Positions 1-9,500 are shown, counted from the stretch's first letter. The stretch is DNA of 12,301 bases from an uncultured Oscillospiraceae bacterium (GCA_944385065.1 CALWVX010000031.1:1-12301); one strand, 5' to 3'. Notes: generated from the letters alone by a model not told the origin. Numbers and translations are program-made.

Positions 1-453
1 GTGCTGGACCGGATCATGGTGGAGTACTACGGGACCCCGACCCCCCTGAACCAGGTGGCGGCCATCTCCTCCCCCGATCCCAGAACCCTGGTGGTTCAGC
101 CCTGGGACGCCACGCTGCTCAAGGCCATTGAAAAGGCCATCCAGACCTCTGATCTGGGCATCAATCCCCAGAATGACGGACGGGTGATCCGGCTGGCCTT
201 CCCCCAGCTCACCGAGGAGCGGCGCAAGGAGCTGACCAAGCAGGTGCGCAAGTACGGTGAGGAGGGCAAGGTGGCCCTGCGCAATATCCGCCGGGACGCC
301 ATGGAGGACTTCAAGAAGATGAAGAAGAACTCCGAACTCACCGAGGATGACCTGAAAAATCTGGAGAAAGAGCTCCAGGACCTGACCGACAAGCGGTGCA
401 AGGACATTGACGAGCTGACCGCCAAGAAGGAAAAGGAACTGATGGCGGTCTGA
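1..453 (+). CDS. frr: Ribosome recycling factor, 5'-truncated by window edge
   Basis: Ribosome recycling factor works in the cytosol with EF-G to split post-termination ribosomes into subunits. The visible 150 residues contain the family's recognisable stretch VEYYGTPTPLNQVA near the cut end, followed by the long charged C-terminal helices (residues about 70-150) that make two arms of the three-helix bundle. Bacterial RRF is about 185 aa and this part starts inside domain I, so about 35 N-terminal residues lie upstream of the window. The GTG at position 1 should not be taken as the true start. It is the first gene of the frr-uppS-cdsA-dxr-rseP row, an order well known in Firmicutes. Identity is secure. 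Only the start is unseen. Confidence 0.96.
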   Translation: MLDRIMVEYYGTPTPLNQVAAISSPDPRTLVVQPWDATLLKAIEKAIQTSDLGINPQNDGRVIRLAFPQLTEERRKELTKQVRKYGEEGKVALRNIRRDAMEDFKKMKKNSELTEDDLKNLEKELQDLTDKRCKDIDELTAKKEKELMAV

Positions 454-487
454 CAGGCCGATGAGGCAGAGATAGAGAGAAGGGCGC

Positions 488-531
488 GCAAAATGCAGGA
501 TGTGCCGGAAGGCTGTCATTCTGCATTTTGC
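488..531 (+). repeat. Long hairpin in the frr-uppS gap (GNRA-capped)
   Basis: GCAAAATGCAG (488-498) and CTGCATTTTGC (521-531) are perfect inverted arms. Pairing continues inward for four more pairs (one of them G-T) to give a 15-bp stem. After a small internal loop, GCC (504-506) and GGC (511-513) close a GGAA tetraloop of the GNRA type. No T-run follows, so it does not look like an intrinsic terminator. It could be an RNA processing or stability element between frr and uppS, or one copy of a dispersed palindromic repeat. The rest of the 193-nt gap holds a smaller hairpin (CTCCGG 555-560, CCGGAG 564-569) and no convincing promoter. Confidence 0.7.
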
Positions 532-646
532 ATGTCACCCCGCCTGCTCCCTGTCTCCGGAAACCGGAGCGAAGCGGTCCGGAACAAAAGAATGTTCGTC
601 TATTTCGGCGTCAGCGGAATAGGCTGGGCACAGAGGAGTGTCGGCT

Positions 647-1396
647 ATGGCCCTGTTTTGGGGAAAGAGTGAGCAAGCGCAGCCCCAGGTGGACTTTTCA
701 AATCTTCCGCGGCATATTGCCATTATTATGGATGGGAACGGCCGCTGGGCGAAAACACGGGGGCTTCCCCGCACCGCCGGCCACGCCGCGGGGGCGGAAA
801 ACTTCCGCACCATCGCCACCTACTGCAAGGAGATCGGCCTGGATTACCTGACGGTCTACGCCTTTTCCACAGAGAACTGGAAGCGGCCGGCGGAGGAGGT
901 CTCCGCCATCATGGGCCTTTTGAAGAAGTATCTTCTGGAGGCCATCAGCCGCATGGAGCGGGACCGGGTGAAGATGGAGTTTTTCGGCGATCTGTCCGTT
1001 CTGACCCCGGAGCTGCAGGCGCTGTGCCGGCGCACCCGGGAAATTTCCCGGCACTATGAGGGCTGTCAGGTGAACATCTGCCTGAACTACGGCGGCCGGG
1101 ATGAGCTGCTCCGGGCTGCCATGGCCTACGCCCGGGACTGCGTGGAGGGCGGGGCGGACCCCAACCACCTCAGCCAGGAGCAGTTCAGCGGCTATCTCTA
1201 CTCCAGCGGGGTCCCGGACCCGGACCTGATCATCCGGCCCAGCGGCGAGCTGCGCCTGTCCAACTTCCTGCTCTGGCAGTCCGCCTATGCGGAGTTCTAC
1301 TTCACCGACGTGCTCTGGCCCGACTTCTCCAAGGAGGAGCTCCTCCGGGCCATCGCAGCCTATCAGGGGCGAAGCCGGCGGTTCGGAGGTGTTTAA
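647..1396 (+). CDS. uppS: Undecaprenyl diphosphate synthase (cis-prenyltransferase)
   Basis: The enzyme adds eight isopentenyl units in cis to farnesyl diphosphate, making the C55 carrier lipid for peptidoglycan and other wall polymers. It is a soluble or peripheral dimer. The 249-aa product has the usual length. The catalytic Asp is D29 in IMDGNGRW. The substrate-binding signature DLIIRPSGELRLSNFLLWQ starts at residue 193, with R197, R203 and S205, followed by E216 in the AYAE motif. The position after R197 is Pro where Thr is common. The ATG at 647 is chosen because AGAGGAG (632-638) lies 8 nt upstream. An in-frame GTG at 638 would overlap that ribosome binding site. The stop lies one base before the cdsA start, which implies coupled translation. 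Its substrates depend on the MEP genes dxr and ispG downstream. Confidence 0.97.
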   Translation: MALFWGKSEQAQPQVDFSNLPRHIAIIMDGNGRWAKTRGLPRTAGHAAGAENFRTIATYCKEIGLDYLTVYAFSTENWKRPAEEVSAIMGLLKKYLLEAISRMERDRVKMEFFGDLSVLTPELQALCRRTREISRHYEGCQVNICLNYGGRDELLRAAMAYARDCVEGGADPNHLSQEQFSGYLYSSGVPDPDLIIRPSGELRLSNFLLWQSAYAEFYFTDVLWPDFSKEELLRAIAAYQGRSRRFGGV

Positions 1397-1397
1397 C

Positions 1398-2216
1398 GTG
1401 GCGAAACGCATCCTGGTGGCGGTGGTGCTGGCCCCGCTGTTTTTTGTGGTGCTGTTCTTCCTGCCCCCTGTCTGCCTGGCGGTGGTGATGTCGGGTATTT
1501 CCGCTATGGCTTCTTTTGAGCTGCTCCGGGCAACCCGGGTGGCCCACCACAACGGGGCCTATGTGATGACAGGGATTGCCGCGGCCCTGATCCCCCTGGG
1601 CTATTGGCTGGAACTGGACGACTGGGGCACCCGGGCGGTGGCTCTGGTGCTCATGTGCGGGCTGTTTCTGCTGGCGGTCCGCCTGTACGGCACCTCCCAG
1701 GCCATGGACTTTGAGCATGTGATGGTATGCCTCTTCGGAGGCGTGGCCATCCCCCTGTTCCTCTCCGCGCTGGTTCAGCTGAAGGGGATGGAGAACGGGC
1801 GGTATCTGGTGCTGCTGCCGGTGATCTGTGCATTCCTCACCGACGCGGGGGCCTATTTTGCCGGAGTGTTTCTGGGGCGGCACCGGGGGATCACCAAGGT
1901 CAGTCCCAACAAGTCGGTGGAGGGCTATATCGGCGGCATCCTGGCCGGCGGGCTGTTTCTGCTGCTGTACGGCCTGATCCTCATCCGGTTTACCGGGCTG
2001 GCGGTATCTCTGCCCACCCTGGCGGTATACGGCCTGGTGGGCAGCGCGGTCACCGAGCTGGGCGATCTGGCCTTCTCCTTTGTGAAGCGGCAGTATGGAG
2101 TCAAGGACTATGGCCACCTTCTCCCGGGACACGGGGGAATGCTGGACCGCTTCGACTCCATGGTGTTTGCCGCCCCCATGCTGCTGCTGCTGGTGGAGGT
2201 GGCCCCGCCCTTTTAA
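1398..2216 (+). CDS. cdsA: Phosphatidate cytidylyltransferase (CDP-diacylglycerol synthase)
   Basis: This integral membrane enzyme converts phosphatidic acid and CTP to CDP-diacylglycerol, the precursor of bacterial phospholipids. The 272-aa protein is hydrophobic almost throughout, with several predicted membrane helices beginning at residue 5. Near the C-terminus it carries the complete family signature. It runs from S227 to D253 and includes K230-R231, K236-D237, H245-G246-G247 and D250-R251-F252-D253, residues that bind metal and CTP. The GTG at 1398 is preferred: CGGAGGT (1384-1390) sits 7 nt upstream and inside the end of uppS, giving a one-base gap and probable translational coupling. 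The in-frame GTG at 1389 would lie within this ribosome binding site. The uppS-cdsA adjacency is standard in bacteria. Confidence 0.96.
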   Translation: MAKRILVAVVLAPLFFVVLFFLPPVCLAVVMSGISAMASFELLRATRVAHHNGAYVMTGIAAALIPLGYWLELDDWGTRAVALVLMCGLFLLAVRLYGTSQAMDFEHVMVCLFGGVAIPLFLSALVQLKGMENGRYLVLLPVICAFLTDAGAYFAGVFLGRHRGITKVSPNKSVEGYIGGILAGGLFLLLYGLILIRFTGLAVSLPTLAVYGLVGSAVTELGDLAFSFVKRQYGVKDYGHLLPGHGGMLDRFDSMVFAAPMLLLLVEVAPPF

Positions 2217-2262
2217 GCAGTTGTGACGCGGGCTTTCGCCGTGAGAGGATAGGAGGCATACC

Positions 2263-3411
2263 ATGAGCAAGCGCATTTCAATCCTGGGCTCCACCGGCTC
2301 CATCGGACGCCAGACCCTGGAGGTCATGGAGGCCCTGGGCATGGAGGCGGCCGCCCTGGCCGCCCATTCCAACGGAAAGCTGCTGGAGGAACAGGCCCGA
2401 CGCTTCCGGCCGGAGCTGGCGGTGCTGGCCGATGAGAAAGCGGCCGCCGACCTGCGGGTCCGGCTGGCCGACACCAATGTGCGGGTGCTGGGGGGAACGG
2501 AGGGCCTGATGGAGGCGGCCGCCCACCCCGGCTCGGACACCGCCGTGGCCGCCATGGTTGGCATGGCCGGCCTGCGCCCCACTCTGGCCGCCATCCGGGA
2601 GGGGAAGCGGATTGCCCTGGCCAACAAGGAGACCCTGGTGTGCGCCGGGACGCTGGTGCTGGAGGAGGCAAAGGACTACGGAGCCCAGATCCTGCCGGTG
2701 GACTCGGAGCACGGGGCGATTTTCCAGTGCCTGGAGGGGAACCGAAACCGGGGCGAGGTGAAGCGCCTGATCCTCACCTGCTCCGGCGGGCCGTTCTACG
2801 GGAAGAAACGCCGGGAACTGCAAGGGGTGACAAGAGAGGACGCCTTACAGCATCCGAACTGGTCCATGGGGGCCAAGATCACGGTGGACTCCGCCACCCT
2901 GATGAACAAGGGCCTGGAGGTCATGGAGGCCATGCATCTGTATCAGATGCCGGTGGAAAAAATTGCCGTGGTGATCCACCGGGAGAGTATCATTCACTCC
3001 CTGGTGGAATACTGTGATAACGCCATGCTGGCCCAGCTGGGGACGCCGGATATGCGCCTGCCCATTCAGTATGCCCTCACCTGGCCCCGGCGGGTGCCCG
3101 GCGGCCCCTCTCAGCCGCTGGACCTGTGGCACTGCGGCCCCCTCACCTTCGGCGAACCAGACCTGGAGACCTTCCGGTGCCTGACCCTGGCGCTGGAGGC
3201 GGCCAGGACCGGCGGGACCGCCGGAGCAGTGCTCAACGGGGCCAATGAGGCTGCGGTGGGTCTGTTCCTGGAGGGGCGGATCGGCTTTCTGGACATTGCG
3301 GAGCGGGTGGCGCTGGCGCTGGATCAGGTCAAGGCGGTGGAAAATCCCGCCCTGCAGGACATTCTGGAGGCCGACCGGGAGGCCCGGCAGGTGGTTTTGG
3401 CCGCCCGATAA
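2263..3411 (+). CDS. dxr: 1-deoxy-D-xylulose 5-phosphate reductoisomerase
   Basis: DXR rearranges and reduces 1-deoxy-D-xylulose 5-phosphate to 2-C-methyl-D-erythritol 4-phosphate with NADPH, the committed step of the MEP isoprenoid pathway in the cytosol. The 382-aa length is typical. The N-terminal NADPH fold shows GSTGSIG at residues 9-15 and NKET at 121-124. The metal site includes D147, S148 and E149. The active-site loop and substrate residues follow in HPNWSMG from H197, K205, then N215, K216 and E219. All these residues are present, so the enzyme should be active. AGGAGG (2251-2256) lies 6 nt before the ATG. The gap to cdsA is 46 nt and to rseP 20 nt. It supplies isoprenoid precursors to uppS in the same row. 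Confidence 0.98.
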   Translation: MSKRISILGSTGSIGRQTLEVMEALGMEAAALAAHSNGKLLEEQARRFRPELAVLADEKAAADLRVRLADTNVRVLGGTEGLMEAAAHPGSDTAVAAMVGMAGLRPTLAAIREGKRIALANKETLVCAGTLVLEEAKDYGAQILPVDSEHGAIFQCLEGNRNRGEVKRLILTCSGGPFYGKKRRELQGVTREDALQHPNWSMGAKITVDSATLMNKGLEVMEAMHLYQMPVEKIAVVIHRESIIHSLVEYCDNAMLAQLGTPDMRLPIQYALTWPRRVPGGPSQPLDLWHCGPLTFGEPDLETFRCLTLALEAARTGGTAGAVLNGANEAAVGLFLEGRIGFLDIAERVALALDQVKAVENPALQDILEADREARQVVLAAR

Positions 3412-3431
3412 CTCCCGATTTTGGAGGGTAT

Positions 3432-4496
3432 ATGCTCTATATCATTGTTGCAATTCTGATTTTCGGACTTCTGATCGCCACCCACGAGCTGGGGCATTTT
3501 GCCACCGCCAAGCTGCTGGGGGTCAAGGTAAACGAATTTGCGGTGGGGATGGGACCCGCCTTTTTCAAGAAGCAGAAGGGTGAAACCCTTTACAGCCTGC
3601 GCGTGCTGCCCATCGGGGGCTACTGCGCCATGGAGGGGGAGGACGACGACTCCGCCGATCCCCGCTCCTTCGGCCGGGCGGCGGGCTGGAAGAAGCTGAT
3701 TATTCTGTGCGCCGGGGCGGGCATGAATTTTCTCACCGGGCTCCTGGTGCTGCTGGTGCTGTATGCTCCGGCGGTGGGCTTTTATCAGGAGACCTACGGC
3801 GGCCCCCTGGAGGGCTACGGGGTGGAGGACTGCGGTCTGCTGCCGGGAGACCGGTTTCTGTCGGTGGACGGCCACCGGGTGCTGGTCAATGGAAATGCCC
3901 AGTTCTTTCTCAGCCGGGCCGGGGACACGGTGGACTTTGTGGTGGAGCGCAACGGGGAAGTGGTGGAGCTGAAGGACGTCTACCTGCCCTATCAGGAGCG
4001 CACCGACGCGGAGGGCAACTATACCCGTCTGCGGGGGCTGTCCGTGCAGCGGGTGGCCCAGCCCGCCGGCGCTCTGGATAAGCTGGCCTATGCCTGCCGC
4101 TCCGCTCTGGACATGGTGCGCACCACCTGGATCAGCCTGGGTGATCTGGTCACCGGAGCTGTGGGGCTGCGGGAGCTGTCCGGGCCGGTGGGAATTGTGG
4201 ATATGATGACGCAGGTGGGCAGCCAGTCTGAGACCCTCTTTGACGCGGCCTGGAGCATGGGCTATCTGGCCGCACTGATCGCCGTCAACCTGGCGGTGAT
4301 GAACCTGCTGCCGCTGCCCGCTCTGGACGGGGGCAGGGTGTTTTTCCTGCTGGTGAACAGCGTGCTGTATGGACTGGCGCGCCGGAAGATTGACCCCAGG
4401 TATGAGGGGTATGTCCACATGGCCGGTCTGGCCGCCCTGCTGTGCCTGTCGGCAGTGGTGATGATGAGCGACATCGGCAAGCTGTTCGGGCGGTGA
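3432..4496 (+). CDS. rseP: RIP metalloprotease, RseP/RasP site-2 protease family
   Basis: This is a zinc metalloprotease that cuts substrates inside the membrane, such as anti-sigma factors, signal peptide remnants or division proteins. The 354-aa protein begins with a membrane helix carrying the zinc motif HELGH (H18, E19, H22). The third zinc ligand is D299 in LPLPALDGGRVFF, within a later helix. A PDZ-like segment lies roughly at residues 120-200, between membrane helices near 90 and 270. One PDZ-like region fits Gram-positive RasP-type proteins better than the double-PDZ form of Escherichia coli. The GGAGGG at 3423-3428 is only 3-4 nt from the ATG, which is short, but the first residues match the family's usual N-terminus. 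The substrates cannot be told from this window. Confidence 0.95.
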   Translation: MLYIIVAILIFGLLIATHELGHFATAKLLGVKVNEFAVGMGPAFFKKQKGETLYSLRVLPIGGYCAMEGEDDDSADPRSFGRAAGWKKLIILCAGAGMNFLTGLLVLLVLYAPAVGFYQETYGGPLEGYGVEDCGLLPGDRFLSVDGHRVLVNGNAQFFLSRAGDTVDFVVERNGEVVELKDVYLPYQERTDAEGNYTRLRGLSVQRVAQPAGALDKLAYACRSALDMVRTTWISLGDLVTGAVGLRELSGPVGIVDMMTQVGSQSETLFDAAWSMGYLAALIAVNLAVMNLLPLPALDGGRVFFLLVNSVLYGLARRKIDPRYEGYVHMAGLAALLCLSAVVMMSDIGKLFGR

Positions 4497-4525
4497 GCCC
4501 GGCGGAACAGGAAGGAGATTGACCC

Positions 4526-5563
4526 ATGACCAGACAGATCATGGTGGGCCCCGTCCCCGTAGGGGGAGGGGCCCCTGTTACCATCCAGTCCATGACCAAT
4601 ACCCCCACCGCCGACATGGACGCCACCCTGCGGCAGATCCGGGCTCTGGCGGCCGCCGGCTGTGAGATTGTCCGGGTGGCGGTGCCCGATCTGGAGGCCG
4701 CCCGGGCGGTGGGCAGAATCAAGGAGGAATGCCCGCTCCCTCTGGTGGTGGACATTCACTTTGACTACAAGCTGGCCCTGGAGGCCATCGCCGCCGGAGC
4801 GGACAAGGTGCGCATCAATCCGGGCAACATCGGCGGGGCCGATCATGTGAAAGCGGTGGCCCATGCCTGCGCCCAGCGGGGCGTCCCCATCCGGATCGGA
4901 GTCAACGGCGGGTCTCTGGAGAAACCCCTGCTGGCCAAATATGGGGGCGTGTGTCCCGAGGCCATGGTGGAGTCGGCCTTCGGCCACATCCGCCTGCTGA
5001 ATCGGTTTGACTTCGACGACATCTGCGTGTCGCTGAAGTCCTCCAGCGTCCCCATGACCATGAGAGCCTATCAGCTCATGAGTCGGGAAAGTGATTATCC
5101 TTTACATGTCGGAGTGACCGAGGCGGGCACCGTCCGCATGGGGACGCTCAAGTCGGCCGTGGGGATCGGCGGACTGCTGGCCCTGGGGATCGGGGACACC
5201 ATGCGGGTGTCCCTGTCCGCCGATCCGGTGGAGGAGATTTACGCGGCCCGGGAGATTCTGAAGGCCGCCGGCGTGCGCCGGGAGGGCCCTGAGCTGGTAT
5301 CCTGCCCCACCTGCGGCCGCACCCGGATCGACCTGATCTCTCTGGCCGGACAGGTGGAGGAGCGCCTGAAGGCGGTGGACAAGCCTATTACCGTGGCAGT
5401 GATGGGCTGCGCGGTCAACGGCCCCGGCGAGGCCTCCGCCGCCGACTGCGGTATTGCGGGGGGAATCGGGGAGGGACTTCTCTTCCAGAAGGGAAAGATC
5501 GTGAATAAGGTTCCCCAGGACCGGCTGGTGGACGAGTTGTTCGCCCTGATTGACACGCTGTGA
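4526..5563 (+). CDS. ispG: 4-hydroxy-3-methylbut-2-enyl diphosphate synthase, IspG/GcpE
   Basis: IspG is a [4Fe-4S] enzyme that reductively opens 2-C-methyl-D-erythritol 2,4-cyclodiphosphate to HMBPP, the next-to-last MEP pathway step. The 345-aa protein is the short bacterial form: an N-terminal TIM barrel (starting MVGPVPVGGGAPVTIQSM) followed by the iron-sulfur domain. The cluster ligands are all visible: C260 and C263 in CPTC, C295 in MGCAVNGPGEA, and the conserved E302. AAGGAG (4512-4517) precedes the ATG by about 8 nt. It sits 29 nt after rseP. In Bacillus subtilis the corresponding place between rseP and polC is held by proS, while an ispG here is common in clostridia. Reduction needs ferredoxin or flavodoxin, not encoded in the window. 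Confidence 0.97.
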   Translation: MTRQIMVGPVPVGGGAPVTIQSMTNTPTADMDATLRQIRALAAAGCEIVRVAVPDLEAARAVGRIKEECPLPLVVDIHFDYKLALEAIAAGADKVRINPGNIGGADHVKAVAHACAQRGVPIRIGVNGGSLEKPLLAKYGGVCPEAMVESAFGHIRLLNRFDFDDICVSLKSSSVPMTMRAYQLMSRESDYPLHVGVTEAGTVRMGTLKSAVGIGGLLALGIGDTMRVSLSADPVEEIYAAREILKAAGVRREGPELVSCPTCGRTRIDLISLAGQVEERLKAVDKPITVAVMGCAVNGPGEASAADCGIAGGIGEGLLFQKGKIVNKVPQDRLVDELFALIDTL

Positions 5564-5575
5564 GGAAAAGAGCGT

Positions 5576-6049
5576 ATGGCGGTCTGGAGCGCGGTTTTGA
5601 CACGGGACGGGCGGTTTCATACTTCACTGAAACGGGTCTTTGACGCCCTGGAGGGGCGGCAGCGGCACTGGGATTTCCTGCTGCTGGGGGTGGAGGCCTG
5701 TCCCCGGGGGCATCGGGAATTTGAGCTGGTCAATCAGGTCCCACGCTGGATCAGCGGGGCGGAGCTGACGGCCATGGCGGAGACGGAGGATTTCCAGTGG
5801 GTCTGGGGCGCGCTTCTGGCCTATCCGCCGGACTGCTGCCGGTCAAGCTGCCTGAAGCAGGTGCGGGCCCTCTGCCCGCCGGGGGCGCCGGACGAGGAGA
5901 GCTGGGGTGTGCGCCGGAACTTTGAGGGGACCGGCGCCGCCTTTCTGATTCTGGCCGCGGACTCCAGCCTGACCGAGCTGGTAAGCGCCGATCGGGACCT
6001 GATCGACTGCTTTTCCGCCCATGAGCCGGGGGCGAAGCTGACGCTGTAG
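5576..6049 (+). CDS. Uncharacterised 157-aa protein between ispG and polC
   Basis: I do not recognise this protein. The 157-aa product is soluble in appearance, with no signal peptide or membrane segment. It is rich in Trp and has six Cys, four of them close together (C87, C88, C92, C100) after the stretch LLAYPPD. This cluster could bind a metal or simply be reduced thiols. The start is supported by TGAGGA (5561-5566), which overlaps the ispG stop, with about 9 nt to the ATG. The 12-nt gap places it firmly in the ispG operon. GC content and codon use match the neighbours, so the frame is very likely real. Its position suggests expression with MEP and replication genes, but that alone does not define a role. 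Confidence 0.82.
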   Translation: MAVWSAVLTRDGRFHTSLKRVFDALEGRQRHWDFLLLGVEACPRGHREFELVNQVPRWISGAELTAMAETEDFQWVWGALLAYPPDCCRSSCLKQVRALCPPGAPDEESWGVRRNFEGTGAAFLILAADSSLTELVSADRDLIDCFSAHEPGAKLTL

Positions 6050-6071
6050 GCCCCGGAAGGAGGAATTTCCG

Positions 6072-6494
6072 ATGGAACAGAGCCGGGAACGGACTATCCG
6101 CCTGTGGTTTGATATGTGGCTCCGGGCCGAGGACCTGGGGATCGAGGGGATTTTTGCTCCGGACTGCATCTATGTGGAGAGCTGGGGTCCCCGATACCAG
6201 GGCCGGGACAAGGTGGCCCTCTGGTTTCGGGAGTGGAACACCAGGGGAAGAGTGGTCCGCTGGGACATCAGACAGTTCTTCCACAAGGGAGACCAGACCG
6301 TGGTGGAGTGGTCCTTCCGCAATGAGATGAAGGATGGCCGGGTGGAGGAATTTGACGGACTCTCTCTGGTCCGCTGGGACGGGGAGGGCCGGATTGCCTT
6401 TCTGCAGGAGTTTGGGTGCAACGTCCACACCTATGGCCCCTACGCCCGGGGGGAGACGCCGGTTTTTCGGCAGGAGCCCGCAGGCTGGTTTTGA
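6072..6494 (+). CDS. NTF2/SnoaL-like small protein
   Basis: This 140-aa protein resembles the SnoaL-like branch of the NTF2 fold, a small cone-shaped domain that serves as a ligand pocket or enzyme in many unrelated pathways. What suggests this is the length and pattern: an N-terminal helix (ERTIRLWFDMWLRAEDL), the strand motif FAPDCIYVESWGPRYQG that is typical after the first helix, then a helix containing REW and alternating strands such as TVVEWSFRNEM and GLSLVRWDGEGRI. The family covers isomerases, dehydratases, cyclases and non-catalytic binders, so no reaction can be named. AAGGAGGAA (6057-6065) is a strong ribosome binding site 6 nt before the ATG. It follows the 157-aa gene by 22 nt and precedes polC by 40 nt. 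Confidence 0.75.
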   Translation: MEQSRERTIRLWFDMWLRAEDLGIEGIFAPDCIYVESWGPRYQGRDKVALWFREWNTRGRVVRWDIRQFFHKGDQTVVEWSFRNEMKDGRVEEFDGLSLVRWDGEGRIAFLQEFGCNVHTYGPYARGETPVFRQEPAGWF

Positions 6495-6534
6495 AGCGAC
6501 AAGCCATGTTTGAGTGATGAGGAGCGAAGACCCC

Positions 6535-9500
6535 ATGTCCAGGAAAATCCCGTTTTTAGAAATGTTTGCCGCCCTGTGCCGCGACGCCGAACTGGCCGCC
6601 GCGGTGGAGGGCTGGCTGATTGTATCCGCTACCATTGACAAGGCCAGCCGGAGCGCCCGGCTGGTGGTGGACGGGGCGGAGGGGGCCGGTCCCAACCTGA
6701 TCGCGCAGGCCCGGGAGACGGTGGAGCGGTGCTATGGGCTCAACCATGTGAAGATTGAGCCCTTTACAGCTGAAGCGCAGCATGAGGCCCGGCCGGATCA
6801 GCCGGCGGAACCCTGGGAGGAGCCCGCCCCGGCCCAGCCCCGGGAGCAGGACGCCTTTGCCCGGACGGAGGCCATCCGCCGGGCGGCGATGAAGCAGGCC
6901 GCCCGCCCGGTTCCGGCCAAAGGGACCTCGCAGAAGCCACAGGGCAGGACCATCTTCGGCAAGGCCATCTCCAAGGCTCCTACCCCCATCGGCGAGCTGG
7001 AGCTGGATATGGGCACGGTGGTGGTGGAGGGCGACGTGTTCGCCGTGGACAACCGGGAGCTGAAAAAGCGCGGCGCCTGGGTGGTCGCCTTTGACATGAC
7101 AGATTACACCGGTTCCATCCGGGTGAATAAATTTTTCCCGGGGGACGAGGGGAAGCCCCTGGTGGACGGGATCAAGCAGGGCATGCACCTGAAGGTTCAG
7201 GGCCGGCTGAACATGGACCGCTTTTATGGGGACATGGTGCTGGAGCCCACGGCGGTGTCGGCGGCGGAAAAGCCCATGAAGCAGGACACCGCCCCGGAAA
7301 AGCGGGTGGAGCTGCACCTGCACACCACCATGTCCTCCATGGACGCGCTGACCTCGGTGAGCCCCAAGCTGGGCCCGGACCGGAATGTGGTCAAGCGGGC
7401 GCAGGCCTGGGGACACCGGGCCGTGGCCATCACCGACCACGGGGTGGCCCAGGCATTTCCCGACGCCTGGCATTCGGCCAAGGGGATCAAGGTGCTCTAC
7501 GGTGTGGAGGCCTATTTCATCAATGATGTGGATGACCGGGTGGTGGTCCACGGGCAGGCCGACCAGCCATTTGGCGGGGAGATCGTCTGTTTTGATATTG
7601 AGACCACCGGCCTGAACAAGAAGTATGAGGTCATAATTGAGATCGGGGCGGTGGTGCTGAAGGACGGGGAGATTACCGACCGCTTCAATACCTTTGTCTC
7701 CCCGGGGCGGATTTTGTCTCCGGAGATTATCCGCCTCACCGGCATCACCGACGAGATGCTGGAGGGGGCCCCCTCCCAGGAGGAGGCTCTGCGGGCTTTT
7801 CTGGCTTTTGCGGGGGACCGCCCCCTGGCGGCCCACAACGCCGAGTTTGATATGGGGTTCATCGCCGCCGGCTGTGAGAAATACGGTATTCCGTTCCACA
7901 ACCCCTCGGTGGACAGCCTGATTCTGGCCCAGAATCTGCTGCCCGATCTGGGCAAGTACAAGCTGGACATTGTGGCCGAGCATCTGCACCTGCCCGCCTT
8001 CAACCACCACCGGGCCAGCGACGACGCGGCCACGGTGGCCTATATGCTGCCCCCCTTCTTCCAAATGCTGGAGGAATTCGGTTTACATAACCTAAATGAG
8101 ATCAACCCCTACATGCCCAAGCTCCGCCGGGGGGGCAAAGCCCGCCGGCAGCCCAAGCACCTGATTGTCCTGGCCAAAAACCAGACGGGGCTGCGCAATC
8201 TGTACAAGCTGATCTCCCTGTCCCACCTGGAGCACTTCCGGCGGGTGCCCACCATGCCCAAATCCCTGATCAATGAAAACCGGGAGGGGCTGATTATCGG
8301 CTCGGCCTGTGAGGCGGGGGAGCTGTTTCAGGCGGTGGCGGACGGAAAGAGCTGGGAGGAGCTCAAGCGCATCGCCTCCTGGTACGACTATCTGGAAATT
8401 CAGCCCATCTGCAACAACCTGTTCATGCTCCGCAAGGGCAAGGTGCGCAGCGTGGAGGAGCTGCAGGACTTCAACCGCACCATTGTCAGGCTGGGGGAGG
8501 AGCTGGGCAAGCCGGTGTGCGCCACCGGCGACGTCCATTTCCTGGATCCGGAGGATGAGATCTACCGGCATATTCTCCTGGCCTCCAAGGGGTTTGAGGA
8601 CGCGGACGAGGCTCTGCCCATCTACTTCAAGACCACTGATGAGATGCTGCGGGAGTTTTTCTACCTGGGGAAGGAGAAGGCCCATGAGGTGGTGGTGAAG
8701 AACACCAACCTGATCGCCGACTGGTGCGACCCCATCGAGCCCCTGCCCCAGGGGCTGTTCGCCCCCAAGCTGGAGGACTCCGACGGGGAGCTGAAGCGGC
8801 TGGTGTGGGGCAAGGCCCACGAGCTGTACGGGGAGAATCCGCCCCAGATCGTGGTGGACCGCATTGAGGCCGAGCTGGGGGACATTATCCGGTGCAAATA
8901 CGACGTGATCTATATGTCCGCCCAGAAACTGGTGCAGAACTCCCTGGAGCACGGCTATCTGGTGGGCTCCCGGGGTTCGGTGGGCTCCTCCCTGGTGGCC
9001 TTCATGTCGGGCATCACCGAGGTCAACTCCCTGCCCGCCCACTACCGCTGTCCCAACTGCAAGCACACCGATTTTGACTACGCCCAGGATCCGGCCCATC
9101 CCTACGGCTGCGGAGCGGATATGCCCGACGCAAACTGCCCCGTGTGCGGAGCCAAATATGTGAAGGACGGCTTTAACATCCCCTTCGAGACCTTCCTGGG
9201 CTTCGGGGGCGACAAGGTGCCCGACATCGATTTGAACTTCTCCGGGGAGTACCAGGCCAGCGCCCACCGGTATACCTTCGAGCTGTTCGGCCAGACCCAT
9301 GTGTTCCGGGCGGGCACCATCGGCACGGTGGCGGAAAAGACCGCCTTCGGCTATGTGAAGAAGTATCTGGAGGAGAAGGGGAGAACGGTCTCCAAGGCGG
9401 AGGAGAACCGTCTGGCGCTGGGCTGCACCGGGGTGAAGCGCACCACGGGACAGCACCCCGGGGGCATGGTGGTCATTCCCCAGGACAAGGAGATTTACGA

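Noticed and set aside
488..531. frr terminator
   Set aside because: The stem is strong but is followed by CATGTCACC, not a T-run. Termination here would need another mechanism.
528..851. 107-codon plus frame overlapping the start of uppS
   Set aside because: Its translation is Pro/Arg-rich and it overlaps uppS out of frame. It has no family resemblance or ribosome binding site.
1302..2627. 441-codon minus-strand open frame across cdsA and dxr
   Set aside because: It spans two well-identified genes in antisense and the product is Gly/Gln/His-rich without domains. It arises from GC-rich third positions.
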